64,000 nucleotides of DNA, taken from NCBI GenBank assembly GCA_033002965.1, contig JAURVB010013270.1:124001-188000 (forward strand), in the 5' to 3' direction. Shown in pieces: positions 32,901-44,525 of this stretch. The stretch comes from Piper betle (lineage: Eukaryota; Streptophyta; Magnoliopsida; Piperales; Piperaceae). The stretch's first letter is position 1, and each line of letters begins with the position of its first letter. The position numbers and the translations under genes are program-made. The notes below the pieces were generated by a model, which worked only from the letters and a program-made list of their open reading frames with translations, had not been told where the DNA came from and did no database searches.

Positions 32901-34634
32901 AAGATTTGGAGGCATTACTTGTACGGAGCCCAGTTCGAAGTTTTCACCGACCATCAAAGTTTGAAGTATATCTTCACCCAGAATGACCTTAACCTTCGAC
33001 AGAGACGGTGGATGGAATACTTGAAGGACTATGATTTCCAAATTTTATACCATCCGGGAAAAGCAAACGTTGTAGCCGACGCGTTGAGTCGGAAGGGCAA
33101 GGTGGACAAGGGTCAACAACTAGCTAGACTTTGGGCTATGTCAGCTGAGGTGGTAGCTATTAACCCGGTGGAACGTATGACAGGACTACTGGCAAACCTG
33201 GTTATCTCCAATGAATTGGTGGACCGAGTTAAGCTAACACAAATGGAAGATGAGAAGCTCAATGAAATGTTGGACAAAACTCCCAACATTGTAGCAGATT
33301 CCAACAGTGTAATCAGATTTAGAGGGAGATTGTGTGTACCCAACAATGATGCATTAAAACGAGATATTCTAAAAGAAGCTCATCGTTCAAGGTTCTCAAT
33401 ACACCCTGGTGTTACAAAGATGTACCAGGACTTGAAACGAACCTACTGGTGGGTTGGAATGAAGAGGGATGTGGTGGATTTTGTTTCCAAGTGTCAGACG
33501 TGCCAATTGATCAAAGCCCAACATCAACTACCCGGTGGATTATTACAACCTTTGGAGATACCTACCTGGAAATGGGAGCGTGTCACATGTGATTTTATTA
33601 CTAAACTCCCAAGGACTTTGAAGAGACATGACTCTATATGGGTAGTTGTGGACCGTTTGACTAAGGCAGCTCATTTTATCCCCACAAAATCAACAAGGAC
33701 GGCGGAATACTTAGCAGAACTGTACATAAATAACATTGTCAGGCTGCATGGAATTCCAAAGGAGATAGTCTCTGACAGAGATCCCCTATTCACGTCACAT
33801 TTTTGGGAAGTTTTCCAAAAAGCTATGGGGACCCAAATCAAGTTAAGTACAGCATATCACCCCCAAACTGATGGTCAGAGTGAGAGGACCAATCAAACCT
33901 TGGAGGATTTGTTGAGAGCTTGCATCCTCGACTGGGGAGGAGATTGGGAGAAACACTTAGCCTTGGCTGAATTCACCTATAATAACTCTTACCAAGCCAG
34001 TATAGGAATGGCACCGTTTGAAGCCTTATACGGTAGGCCTTGTCGATCTCCATCATGCTGGTTGGAGTCTACAGAGATGGTTATAGTCGGGCCAGAGATG
34101 GTGAGAGAAGCAGCTGAAAAGGTGCAACTCATCCAGCAAAGGCTTAAGGCAGCTCAGGATCGGCAGAAAAGTTATGCTGATACTCGAAGGAAGGACTTAG
34201 AATTCCAAGTTGGGGAGTTCGTCTACCTTAAGACCTCACCTAAAAAGGGAGTGATCAGATTTAGAACATCAGGGAAGTTGAAGCCAAGATTCATAGGACC
34301 ATTTCCAATTTTGGATCGAATCGGAAGTTGTGCATATAGATTAGCATTACCACCAAGCCTTGATGGTGTACACAATGTCTTTCATGTGTCAATGCTAAAG
34401 AAATATGTACGAGATGAGAATCACATTATCACAAATTTTGCAGATTTAGAGCTACAGTCGGATTTAACCTACGAGGAAAAACCGATTCGAATCTTGGCAA
34501 GGGAAACAAAGACACTCCGTAGCAAGGAGATCCCTTTGGTAAAGGTATTATGGAGAAATCAGGGATCAGAAGAAGCGACATGGGAGACTGAACAGGAAAT
34601 GGCCAGAAAATATCCTAGCTTGTTTGTAGCATAA
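29997..34634 (+). CDS. Gag-Pol polyprotein, Tekay/Del chromovirus (1545 aa)
   Basis: A single intact frame. Gag capsid region about residues 115-300 ([34 protein letters not shown]). A degenerate [12 protein letters not shown] at 342-353 precedes a canonical CCHC knuckle [14 protein letters not shown] at 359-372. Aspartic protease active site FDSG at 438-441. Reverse transcriptase about 620-800 with first Asp in KIDLRSGY (712) and FVDD (776-777). RNase H with D923, E960, D985 and VADALSR (D1028). Integrase zinc finger H1129, H1136, C1166, C1169. Catalytic D1199, D1260, E1296 (D,D-35-E). A GPF-type module ([13 protein letters not shown], ~1431-1443) and a C-terminal chromodomain about 1490-1540 follow. 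The order PR-RT-RH-IN-chromodomain is the chromovirus arrangement. The start codon follows an AT-rich leader and is conserved in B and E. The chromodomain is known to guide insertion to heterochromatin. The product should form cytoplasmic particles and integrate in the nucleus. All catalytic residues are present. Confidence 0.97.
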   Translation: MAGTRRKSSQAAQSDTNMESVLGQILTAIQGLAQASENTSSVVQNMVQRLPGLVMGNGAPNSAAGPSNVPNGNQGSAQERVGMADPGERGELPNPVPPVVRQVVLPVGDDSDRYTVEKFRKNGAEVFIGGTDPMKAESWLDIIEKAFRALSVPHRHQVRLATCMLQEEASYWWKSMEKTVFHQREISSIPWAEFVTAFNGQYFPESVVQKKALEFATLTQKDDSVREYAKNFLQLERFAPGSLATARARADKFFWGLKPELRSRVATAPRGTITEVIEAATTHELVYDYVRAQKQGKATIQHKNANQGSSKNRSEEHQQQNYQRNVDGNRKRKFQEIPYRLCKNCNKMHSGLCREPRRCYNCGRMGHLQSDCRQPLKQQQEQPEKEKTPAPNRYPAPAKPVDKGKAKLFAVDVEDAENEDHTVRGKILIQSVSVDVLFDSGCTHSFLSSRLVKSLGLQTSTLPKTYRVTTATGDGEVTTLGVTNLSLDIQGKPYVWNFIVYGIIGFDVLLGMDWLSAHQAFLDCKGRRVLTKPCNCEMGVIFQGSWNDSSSCIVLVSEATEWFGEGCKVFSATLEESESKPRELSMIPVVAEFPDVFPSELPGLPPKRAVEFVIDLAPGVSPISKAPYRMAPAELKELKSQLEELLQAGFIRPSTSPWGAPVLFVKKKDGSLRLCVDYRQLNQVTVKNRYPLPRIDDLFDQLKTAGIFSKIDLRSGYHQLRVKESDIQKTAFRTRYGHYEFLVMPFGLTNAPAAFMSLMNTVFHEYLDKFIIVFVDDILVYSNNEEDHGKHLSIALQVLRDNQLFAKLSKCDFWLKEVNFLGHVVSKAGVAVDPSKVRAVTDWPQPKSVTDIRSFLGLAGYYRKFIKDFSLVASPMTKLTRKGVKFEWSNKCEESFQSLKKSLTTAPVLTIPNGNEGFVVFSDASLVGLGCVLMQDGKVVAYASRQLKIHEQNYATHDLELAAVVFALKIWRHYLYGAQFEVFTDHQSLKYIFTQNDLNLRQRRWMEYLKDYDFQILYHPGKANVVADALSRKGKVDKGQQLARLWAMSAEVVAINPVERMTGLLANLVISNELVDRVKLTQMEDEKLNEMLDKTPNIVADSNSVIRFRGRLCVPNNDALKRDILKEAHRSRFSIHPGVTKMYQDLKRTYWWVGMKRDVVDFVSKCQTCQLIKAQHQLPGGLLQPLEIPTWKWERVTCDFITKLPRTLKRHDSIWVVVDRLTKAAHFIPTKSTRTAEYLAELYINNIVRLHGIPKEIVSDRDPLFTSHFWEVFQKAMGTQIKLSTAYHPQTDGQSERTNQTLEDLLRACILDWGGDWEKHLALAEFTYNNSYQASIGMAPFEALYGRPCRSPSCWLESTEMVIVGPEMVREAAEKVQLIQQRLKAAQDRQKSYADTRRKDLEFQVGEFVYLKTSPKKGVIRFRTSGKLKPRFIGPFPILDRIGSCAYRLALPPSLDGVHNVFHVSMLKKYVRDENHIITNFADLELQSDLTYEEKPIRILARETKTLRSKEIPLVKVLWRNQGSEEATWETEQEMARKYPSLFVA

Positions 34635-34665
34635 AATCTATGTAAATCAAATTTATGCTATGATA

Positions 34666-34699
34666 TTTCGGGGACGAAATAGTTCTAAGTTGGGGAGAT
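34666..34699 (+). promoter_or_regulatory. Conserved TTTCGGGGACGAAAT box and polypurine tract
   Basis: TTTCGGGGACGAAAT (34666-34680, an imperfect palindrome) followed by AAGTTGGGGAGAT abutting the 3' LTR. The same box and a similar purine tract occur before the LTR in B, C and E, and in every TRIM internal domain. Confidence 0.85.
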
Positions 34700-34716
34700 T
34701 GTAAAGACCCGGAAAA

Positions 34717-34759
<43 letters not shown>

Positions 34760-37408
34760 TCGACGCGGTGGGATCGAACGTTGGTATCCATGAATTTATT
34801 TAAATTATTTACCCGCTACCCGGTTAATTATCAATTACCCGGTCAAGTGGAAAGTATTAGTTAACCGGTTAAGTATTTTTACCCGGTTAAGTAAACCATA
34901 CCATTTAACCGTTTAAACTAGTAAAGTGAACCGTATCACTTACCCATTTACCCGGCAACGAAGTGTGTTTTCATAAACCCTAGGCCTTCTTTCATTTTAT
35001 AAGGAGAAGGAGGGGGGCGTCATGCACATAAGCTCCTTGGACAAACGCCGGCTTCCCCATTGTTTTGGTAAGTTTCTTCCTCTCTTCTTCTTAGTTTGCA
35101 TGCATACATATGATCAAAGATTATAATACAAGATAATCATGGAAACTAAGACCTGAAATCAACAAGAAAAAGGGAGGATGTAACTGGATTAGAACCAGGA
35201 ATTCACCCACGAACATAAGTTGCTGCCGTGCAGCAATTCTTGTGTGTTTGTGATTAATTACAGCAACAAGTCATAATCTTTTGCTAATCAGTTGCTGCAT
35301 CAACGTCCTTACTCATGTTGTAGTAATTAAAGGTGAGATTTCATAGAATTTACAGCCAAGAATGGTAGCACGTCCTGCTGAAATTGCCAAGGATGGTAGC
35401 ACGTCCTGCTGAATTGCAGCAACAGCACCATGGCGTTTGTGTCACGACCAGTTGCATATACCACGCTGTAGGGTAGTGTTTCTCTTCTTCTGGGCGTTGG
35501 GTTGTTGTGCGGGAAGAAGGGGACGCGTGGGGCGGTGCTGCTGGCCACGTCTGAGTCGCCATAGCAGCAGGTCGATGTCGCCATGGCTGCTGGTTCGTCG
35601 CTGTGGTGGTGCAGTCGCCCTTTGATTGTTGCTGCTAATTTGGTTGCTAGGAAAGGGAGACAATGGGTGAAGGATAGGATCTAGATTTTGGTCGAAAGAG
35701 AAGAGCTTGGTGCTGGTTTTGGGTGAAGAGAAGAATAGTGACGGGAAGAAGAAGAAGTAGAAGAAGAAGAAGAATGGCAGTTTTGTAATTTCGGGTTGAC
35801 TCGATATGGGTTGAGTTAAAAATCATAATAATAATACCAACTCGTGTTAAAATCATTGAAATAATTAATTTAAAGGAATATGAGTTAAGTGGTCAAAATA
35901 ATAAATTTATAAATTATTACATGAAATTAATAAATTTCGATCACGATAAACGGTAATTAATTAATCGGCTGATTAAAAGCAATTAACTTAAATTGAAGGG
36001 TTATGAGGAATATTTAATAGAGACTTCACCTTTATCATATAAAAGTTATATTTGATAAATAAAACGATTATTCTTATAATAAATTCGTAAAGTAAAATAA
36101 TGGATCAATAAAAGATAATCGCGTAGAAATTACGCGATAGCATAATTAATTAAATAAAGAAGTGTTGAACCTTATCGAATTAAATAAATTAATTAATGTG
36201 GCATATATTAAATATTTAGTTGCATGCATTTTCGACGCGAGTAAAATTATACTAATGTATAATTTTATGCCCCGTTCATATTAGGGTTAGCGGATTACAG
36301 TCGGACGAACCCGCAAGTCAGGTACGTATAATAGGTAGAACATCGTATTTTCCTTGTTGGTAGCCTAGGTCGGCCTGAGCCCAGATTCGACCACCATGCA
36401 CGAAGTGCAACCGGGGTTAAAGAATTGACTCAGTCCGACACTGGGTCGTGTTATGTGTGTGAATCTTGTAATGCATCGATATTGTTTTGGAGTAGTGATA
36501 GCCGCCCCATAAAAAGGCTACGGCCGGGGTGAGTGAGGCACAGCGATCTCCATCGCACTAGAGTGATGCCGCCCCAAAAAGGCTACGGCCGGGGTGTGTG
36601 AGCACTGGCACTGAGTGCAGTGATAGCCGCCCCATAAAAAGGCTACGGCCGGGGTGTGTGAGGCACTGGCACTAGAGTTGGCAGTAGAGCTTCCCCACAA
36701 ACGGGCATAGCGATCACCTGAGTGCGGATAGCCGCCCCACAAAAGGCTACGGCCGGGGTGTGCAAGGCATTGGCACTGGAGTGCAGTGATAGCCTCCCCA
36801 TAAAAAGGCTACGGCCGGGGTGTGCGAGGCACTGGCACTAGAATTGGTAGTGAGAGCTTCCCCACAAACGGGGCATAGCAATCACCCGAGTGCAGTGATA
36901 GCTACCCCACAAAAAGGCTACGGCCGGGGTGTGCGAGGCACTGGCACTGGAGACGGTAGTGGTAGCCTCCCCATAAAAAGGCTACGGCCGGGGTGTGCGG
37001 ATCACAGCGGACACCTCCTCCGCATTGTTTTGGAGTATAGCGGAATCGCTCCACCACATATTAAAATAAATATATGAAAATGGTGGAATGTACTTGTTTG
37101 TTTTATCTATTATACTACTTAGTGTTGTAATCACTAACGCGGAATTGCCTCCGCAGGTGTGCAGATACGAGATTAGATGATTGACAACTAGAGCATGGAG
37201 CAAAGTAATATGAGGACTTCTCTTTTGTTATTTAATTGAGGAATAAGTGTGGCTGCTGGGAAACGGTCCAAGACTGTGGGATTTTATTATAAGTTATGAT
37301 TTCTAATAATGTTTGACATAATTGCTTGGGACATAATTGCTTTAATTTTGAGTAACACCTAGCCAGTTAGGCCCACAATATTATCATGAAAAATGGCGGG
37401 TCGTTACA
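34700..37408 (+). repeat. 3' LTR of element A
   Basis: 2709 bp. It matches the 5' LTR apart from a longer TA microsatellite (about 34722-34752), a shorter G run, roughly ten substitutions, and a cluster of one- to several-base deletions between 36541 and 36745. The TSD TAATT follows at 37409. Confidence 0.95.
36495..37000 (+). repeat. A-type tandem repeat in 3' LTR
   Basis: Same array as 28935-29455. The first three units carry clustered small deletions; the last four are essentially unchanged. Confidence 0.9.
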
Positions 37409-38122
37409 TAATTTATTATCAATGTGATATAATCAATTAAGTCCTTTTTTTCACATTTCCAATTAAATATCCCAAATAAAACCTTCATTTACCAGTTAAT
37501 AATTTAATTATTAACCATACTCAATACTTAAGTACTAGTATTAGTATATTCTTAAACTGATTTGTATTATCATAATTTAAGGATGTCACTAGTACAGTTA
37601 TTTGTAATTTATTTTTAACTCGACCGTATCAAGTCATCCCATATTTACAAAACTGTCATTCTTCTTCCCCGACGTCCTTCTCTTTCCCATACCTTCTTCC
37701 TCTTCGCACCCAAAACCAGCATGTCTTCTTTTCCTTCCACCCAATTTCAGACCCCATCTTCTATCTACCCCACTGATCCGATTGGAAAACCCCCAAAATC
37801 CAATCTTTAGCCGCTGCTATCTCATGGAACTCGGACTACATCCTACATGGGGACCTTAATTTACCATTCATGGTGGCCAACCAGCAGCCATGGCAACCAT
37901 GTCCTGCCCCATCAAGGTGACGACCAGCACCACCCCAGGTGACGACCAGTCTGCACTTTCCATGGCGGATCCACGTCTCGCCAGCAACACCACCCATGGC
38001 AACACTGACCTGGTCTCCCTTCACGTTCCTGATTTGCATCCCTCCTCGACGGTCTGACTCGGCCACCCAAGGCGACTCCGTCCGGCCAGCAGCACCACCG
38101 GGAGCACTCCCTACTTCCAGCA

Positions 38123-38659
38123 TGTAACGACCCAGCCCAAAGTGCAACGTAATGGGCTAAGTCATTTCTTTAAAATGGGTACCCCGGAAGTTAAAGATCT
38201 CTAGTCCATTCCCACTTATAAACAGGATCTTCTCCCAGTAGGTATTAAATGTGGGACTAAGTTGAGGGATCTCACAATCCACCCACCTTAGGAAATTTCG
38301 TCCCCGAAATGCCTATTCTTGGCCCGTTGCTAGCCCCAGCACACGTCCTTTCTGGCCCGTGACCGGCAGCCTAGTCAACGTTTCTAGTCTTGGCCCATTG
38401 CTATCCCCAGCCCGTGACCTTTTTTGGCCCGTGACCGGCAGCCTAGCCAACGTCCCTAGTCCATCCCACCATCTAACACGGAATCAGGTCGGCTCTGATA
38501 CCATTTGTAACGACCCAGCCCAAAGTGCAACGTAATGGGCTAAGTCATTTCTTTAAAATGGGTACCCCGGAAGTTAAAGATCTCTAGTCCATTCCCACTT
38601 ATAAACAGGATCTTCTCCCAGTAGGTATTAAATGTGGGACTAAGTTGAGGGATCTCACA
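38123..38659 (-). mobile_element. TRIM with two identical-looking LTRs, TSD CAGCA
   Basis: Antisense: LTRs 38123-38276 and 38506-38659 (154 bp each, no difference seen), long internal domain 38277-38505 (229 bp). The TSD CAGCA lies at 38118-38122 and 38660-38664. LTR subtype GGGTACCC. The matching LTRs suggest a recent insertion. Non-coding. Confidence 0.93.
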
Positions 38660-39362
38660 CAGCACGTCAACCCAACTCACAAGGATGGAAGATGGCATTG
38701 TTGCTGCTGCAAAACATCAGGATGACCTCCTAGTGTTCCCCATCTCTTCGTTGATTTCTGATTTTAATTTTATGTTTATCATGCTTATTATCTAAACATG
38801 CTTATTATCCATTTGAGCATGTGTATTTATGCAAGTAAGAAGAGGAAAGGAAGAAGAATTACCCGAGCGAAGTTGGAAGCCGGCGTTTGTCTGAAGAGAA
38901 ATTATGTGGATGACGCCCTCCCCTTCTCTTTATATAATGTCATGAAGGCTAGGGTTTGTGAAAACTTACTTCGCCCGTATTTCACTTAATCGAGTAATCG
39001 GGTAATCGATATGATTCACTTTATTGTTTAAACGGTTTGATTCCGCTTGACCTATTAAACAAAAATTAACCGGTTAAAATACTTTTCACTTAACCAGGTA
39101 ATTCACAGTTAACCGGTTGACGGTAAATAATTTGTATGGAAAAAAAATTTTTTTCCAACATTCGATCCCACCGCGTTGAACGTATTTATTATTATTATTC
39201 TCATTATTATTATTATTATCATTATTATTATTATTTTTTCCGGGTTTTTACAATCTCCCCAACTTAGAATTATTTCATCCCTGAAATATCATAGCATTAA
39301 TAGGATATTCATGATTAAGTACATCTCCGGTATAAGTTCATGTTACAACAATTACATGGATT

Positions 39363-42300
39363 TTATGCTGCTACCTGTTCATGTTCAGTCTCCCATGTAG
39401 CTTCTTCTGATCCCTGATTTGTCCATAATACCTTTACCAAAGGGATCTCCTTGTTACGGAGTGTCTTGGTTTCCCTTGCCAAGATGCGAATCAGTTTTTC
39501 CTTGTAGGTTAAATCCGATTGTAGCTCTAAATCTGCAAAATTTGTGATAATGTGATTCTCATCTAGTACATATTTCTTTAGCATTGACACATGAAAGACA
39601 TTGTGTACACCATCAAGGCTTGGTGGTAATGCTAATCTATATGCACAACTTCCGATTCGATCCAGAAATAGAAATGGTCTTATGAATCTTGGCTTCAACT
39701 TCCCTGATGTTCTAAATGTGATCACTCCCTTTTTAGGTGAGGTCTTAAAGTAGACGAACTCCCCAACTTGGATTTCTATGTCCTTCCTTCGAGTGTCAGC
39801 ATAACTTTCTGCCAATCCTGAGCTGCCTGAAACCTTTGCTGGATGAGTTGCACTTTTTCAGCTGCTTCTCTCACCATCTCTGGCCCGACGATAACCACCT
39901 CTGTAGACTCCAACCAGCATCATGAAGATCAACAAGGCCTACCGTATAAAGCTTCAAAGGGTGCCATTCCTATACTGGCATGGTAAGAGTTATTATAGGT
40001 GAATTCAGCCCAGGCTAAGTGTTTCTCCCAATATCCTCCCCAGTCGAGGATGCAAGCTCTCAACAAATCCTCCAAGGTTTGATTGGTCCTCTCACTCTGA
40101 CCATCAGTTTGGGGGTGATATGCTGTACTTAACTTGATTTGGGTCCCCATAGCTTTTTGGAAAACTTCCCAAAAACTTCCCCATAGCTTTTTGACAATGA
40201 TATTTATGTACAGTTCTGCTAAGTATTCCGCCGTCCTCGTTGATTTTGTGGGGATAAAGTGAGCTGCCTTAGTCAAATGGTCCACAACCACCCATATAGA
40301 GTCATGTCTCTTCAAAGTCCTTGGGAGTTTAGTAATAAAATCACATGTGACACGCTCCCATTTCCAGGTAGGTATCTCTAAAGATTGTAATAATCCACCG
40401 GGTAGTTGATGTTGGGCTTTGATCAATTGGCACGTCTGACACTTGGAAACAAAATCCACTACATCCCTCTTCATCCCAATCCACCAGTAGGTTCGTTTTA
40501 AGTCCTGGTACATCTTTGTTACACCAGGGTGTATTGAGAACCTTGAACGATGAGCTTCCTCCAGGATATCTCGATTTAATGCATCATTGTTGGATACACA
40601 CAACCTCCCTCTAAATCTGGTTACACTGTTGGAATCTGCTACAATGTCGGGAGTTTTGTCCAACATTTCATTCAGCTTCTCATCTTCCATTTGTGTTAGC
40701 TTAACTCGGTTCACCAATTCATTGGAGATAACTAGGTTTGCCAGTAGTCCTATCATTCGTTCCACCGGGTTAATAGGTACCACCTCAGTTGACATAGTCT
40801 AAAGTCTAGCTAGTTGTTGACCCTTGTCCACCTTTCCCTTTCGACTCAACGTGTCGGCTACAACGTTCGCTTTTCCCGGATGGTATAAAATTTGGAAATC
40901 ATAGTCCTTCAAGTATTCTATCCACCGCCTCTGTCAAAGGTTAAGGTCATTCTGGGTGAAGATATACTTCAAACTTTGGTGGTCGGTGAAAACCTCGAAC
41001 TGAGCTCCGTACAAATAGTGTCTCCAAATTTTTAGAGCAAACACAACTGCTGCCAGTACCAAGTCATGGGTTGCATAATTTTGCTCGTGAATCTTCAATT
41101 GGCGAGAGGCGTAAGCCACCACCTTACCATCTTGCATAAGGATGCATCCTGACCCCACTAGAGATGCATCACTGTAGACCACAAATCCTTCATTGCCATT
41201 TGGTATAGTCAAAACTGGTGCAGTATTTAAACTCTTCTTCAAAGATTGAAAAGTCTCCTCACACTTGTTACTCCGTTCGAACTTGACTCCCTTGCGTGTA
41301 AGCTTAGTCATTGGCGATGCCACCAAGGAGAAATCTTTAATGAACTTCCGATAGTAACCTGCTAGTCCAAGGAAACTTTGGATATCTGTGACAGACTTGG
41401 GTTGTGGCGAATCAGTAACTGCTCTCACTTTTGATGGATCCACTACGACTCCCGCCTTTGAGACAACATGTCTGAGGAATTTCACCTCCTCCAGCCAGAA
41501 GTCACACTTTGATAACTTGGCGAACAATTGATTCTCCCTCAAAACTTGAAGAGCAATGCACAAGTGTTTCCCATGGTCCTCCTCATTATTTGAATAGACC
41601 AGAATGTCATCCACAAACACAATAATAAACTTATCCAAGTATTCGTGGAACACCGTGTTCATAAGTGACATAAAGGTCGCTGGTGCATTTGTCAGACCAA
41701 AAGGCATAACCAAAAACTCATAATGTTCATATCGAGTTCGGAAAGCCATTTTCTGTATGTCAGATTCCTTCACCCGCAGTTGATGATATCCGGATTGCAA
41801 GTCTATTTTTGAGAATATTCCGGCTGTTTTCAACTGATCAAATAAATCATCAATCCTGGGTAAGGGGTACCGATTCTTGACTGTCACTTGATTGAGCTGG
41901 CGATAGTCAATACACAATCAAAGTGAGCCATCCTTCTTCTTTACGAAAACAACAGGGGCTCCCTAGGGTGAAGTACTTGGTCGGATGAAGCCTGCCTGCA
42001 GCAGCTCTTCTAATTGACTCTTTAACACCTTGAGTTCTGCTGGAGCCATGCGGTATGATGCTTTAGAAATTGGTGATACTCCAAGTGCTAGGTCAATGAC
42101 AAACTCCACCGCCCGCTTAGGAGGTAACCTTGGAAGTTCACCTAAAAATACGTTCGGAAATTCTGCTACCACCGAAATCATGGACAACTCTTTGGGTTTG
42201 GACTCAGACTCCTCTAGAGTTGCCGAAAAGGCTTTACAACCCTCACCAAACCACTCAGTTGCTCACTAACCGACACAATACAAGATGATGGATCATTCCA

Positions 42301-43926
42301 TGCCCCTTGGAAAATGACCCCCATCTCACAATGACAAGGTTTTGTCAACACTCTCCTCCCTTTACAGTCGAGAAAAGCCTGGTGTGCAGACAACCAGTCC
42401 ATTCCCAACAGTACATCAAAGCCTATTATCCCATAGACAGTGAAATTCCATACATAGGGTTTTCCTTGTATATCCAAAGATAGGTTAGTCACTCCTAACG
42501 TTGTGACTTCCCCATCTCCCGTTGTAGTAGTGACCCTATAAGTCTTGGGTAATGTAGACGTTTGGAGTCCTACACTCTTAACTAATCGGGATGATAGGAA
42601 CGAATGTGTACACCCCGAATCAAATAAAACATCCACACTAACACTTTGAATCAGAATTTTACCTCAAACTATGTGGTCATTGTCCACAGCGTCCTCAATT
42701 TCGACTGCAAAATGTTTCACCTTCCCTTTGTCCACCGATTTTGCAGGTGCTGGGTAGCGATTAGGAGCTGGTGTCTTCTCCTTTTCAGGTTGCTCCTATT
42801 GTTGCTTCAGGGGCTTACGACATTCGTTTTGCAAGTGTCCCGTCCTTCCGCAGTTGTAGCACCGACGGGGCTCACTGCATTGCCCTGAATGCATCTTGTT
42901 GCAATTTTTACATAGTTCTGGAGGTGTCCCGTCCTTCTTGCAGTTCCCATCGACATTCCATTCATAGTTCTGCTGCTGGTGTTCTGCAAACTGGTTTTTG
43001 TTACTACCTTGGTTGGCATTCTTATGTTGCATAGTAGCCTTCCCCTGTTTCTTTGTACGAACATAGTCGTACACCAACTCATGAGTAGTGGCTGCCTCAA
43101 TCACTTCAGTTATAGTGCCTCTTGGTGCCGTAGCAACCCTACTTCTCAATTCTGGCTTCAACCCCCAGAAAAATTTGTCTGCTCTGGCCTAGGCAGTTGC
43201 CAGACTCCTAGGTGTAAATCTCTCCAATTGAAAGAAATTTTTGCATACACTCAGACTGAATCATCCCTCTGAGTTAGAGTGGCAAATTCCAGTGCTTTCT
43301 TCTAGACATCAGACTTAGGAAAATATTGTCCATTGAAAGCTGTTACAAATTCCACCCAAGGAATGGACGAAATTTCCTGTTGATCGAACGCAGTCTTCTC
43401 CATAGACTTCCACCAATAAGATGCTTCCTCCTGAAGCATGCATATCGCCAACCTCACTTGATGGCGATGAGGCATAGAGAGCTCTAAATGCTTTCCAATC
43501 AATGTGCATCCAGCTCTCCGCCTTCATTGGATCAGTCCCTCCAATGAATACCTAAGCTCCGTTCTTCCGAAATTTTTCTACAGTGTATCGATCACTGTCA
43601 TCCCCAACTGGTAGTACCACTTGTCGGACTACCGGTGGCTCTCGGTTTGGAAGTTCCCCAGCTCGCCTGGGTCAGCTATCCCTACCCGCTCTTGGGCGCT
43701 CCCCTGATCCCCATTTGGGACGCTACTAGGACCCGCAGCCAAATTTGGAGCTCCATTCCTTGTTCCCAATCTCGGTAAGCGTTGCGCTATGTTCTGAACC
43801 ACAGAACTGGTATTATCTGAAGCCTGTGCTAGTCCCTGTATGTCCGTCAAAATTTGGCCTAACACACTCTCCACGTTCGTGTCCGACTACGCAGCTTGGC
43901 TCGACTTCCTTCGGGTGCCTGCCATC
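39363..43926 (-). pseudogene. Element E gag-pol pseudogene
   Basis: Collinear with the element A polyprotein on the minus strand, starting at the ATG at 43924-43926. Codon 13 is a TAG where A has CAG. Further stops and frameshifts split it into Gag (43874-42796, with CYNCGRTGHLQNEC), protease (FDSGCTHSF near 42620), pre-RT (42187-41963), RT plus RNase H (41917-40934, with [24 protein letters not shown] and FTDH) and integrase (40795-39929). In the integrase core a stretch including the second catalytic Asp is deleted and replaced by a duplicated KKLWGS segment near 40150-40200. The final part (39815-39363) keeps the chromodomain-like end but terminates differently (ETEHEQVAA). Non-functional, but clearly the same family as A. 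Confidence 0.92.
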
Positions 43927-44104
43927 TAAAATTTATTTCTTTATGGTTCATTAAAATTTTTTTCAATGATTACTTAGGTTTGTTAGTGAGTCCACTAATT
44001 CACTAATGACATACCCCATTGGAGAAAGATAAGTATTGGAATCTTCAACAAGGTACTTGAGTCATAAGATGTGAGCTTTTGGGAAACTTGGCTCTGATAC
44101 CATC

Positions 44105-44249
44105 TATAACGACCCGCCATTTTTTACAACATTGTGGGCCTAGCTGGCTAGGTGTTACTCACAATTTAGCAAAATATGTCTAGTATTTCTAACGAAAACA
44201 TATATAAAGATCCCACAGTCTTGGACCGTTTCCCAGTAGCCACACTTTC
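44105..44249 (-). repeat. Truncated 5' LTR of element E
   Basis: Only the terminal ~145 bp remain. They match the end of E's 3' LTR (25923-26065), including ACATATATAAAGATCCCACA. The terminal TGTAAC has become TATAAC. The LTR stops at about 44249, within CAGTAGCCACACTT. Confidence 0.8.
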
Positions 44250-44525
44250 TTTACCATTGACACATAAAAGACATTGTGTACACCATCAAGGCTTGGTGGT
44301 AATGCTAATCTATATGCACAACTTCTGATTTGATCCAGAATTGGAAATGGTCCTATAAATCTTGGCTTCAACTTTCTTGATGATCTAAATCTGATCACTC
44401 CCTTTTTAGGTGAGGTCTTAAGGTAGACGAACTCCCAACTTGGAATTCTAAGTCCTTCTTTCGAGTGTTAGCATAACTTTTCTGCCGATCCTGAGCTGCC
44501 TTAAGCCTTTGCTAGATGAGTTGCA
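44250..44525 (-). pseudogene. Captured pol fragment (post-integrase region)
   Basis: On the minus strand this encodes, in pieces, the segment from [15 protein letters not shown] through [12 protein letters not shown] and [16 protein letters not shown] to SMVKK, corresponding to about residues 1375-1470 of the element A polyprotein. It is followed immediately by LTR sequence at 44249 and preceded immediately by minisatellite at 44526. It lies in the same orientation as the LTR around it and has no own LTR or TSD. A frameshift lies near 44430. Confidence 0.82.

Larger units (their letters stand above)
27140..37408 (+). mobile_element. Element A: intact Tekay/Del chromovirus, TSD TAATT
   Basis: 10,269 bp: 5' LTR 27140-29859, primer site, one uninterrupted gag-pol (29997-34634), polypurine tract, 3' LTR 34700-37408. 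The TSD TAATT (27135-27139, 37409-37413) is perfect. The LTRs differ by only about ten substitutions by eye, apart from repeat-length changes and a cluster of small deletions. Everything needed for autonomous retrotransposition appears present. It is nested in the antisense E LTR and is one of the youngest insertions in the window. Confidence 0.96.
25923..39252 (-). repeat. 3' LTR of element E (split by A and a TRIM)
   Basis: Pieces 25923-27139, 37414-38122 and 38665-39252 form an A-type LTR of roughly 2.5 kb. It begins TGTAAAAACCCGG at 39252 and ends ...GGCGGGTCCTTACA at 25923 (minus strand). Landmarks shared with A are the ACGGCCGGGG tandem repeat (26295-26780), the hairpin GCGG-aattgcct-CCGC (minus strand, near 26155) and the CTAGGGTTTGTG segment near 38955. 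It is clearly more diverged than A's own LTR pair. Confidence 0.82.
25923..44249 (-). mobile_element. Element E: degenerate antisense Tekay/Del chromovirus
   Basis: Minus-strand order: 5' LTR remnant 44249-44105, primer site TGGTATCAGAGC (44102-44091), gag-pol pseudogene 43926-39363, polypurine region (AAGTTGGGGAGAT), 3' LTR 39252-25923. The two LTR ends agree closely over their shared ~145 bp. Inside the 3' LTR are element A (27140-37408) and a TRIM (38123-38659). The left flank is GGCAT in D2 gag. The right end is lost at a rearranged junction (44250), so no TSD can be shown. Confidence 0.85.
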
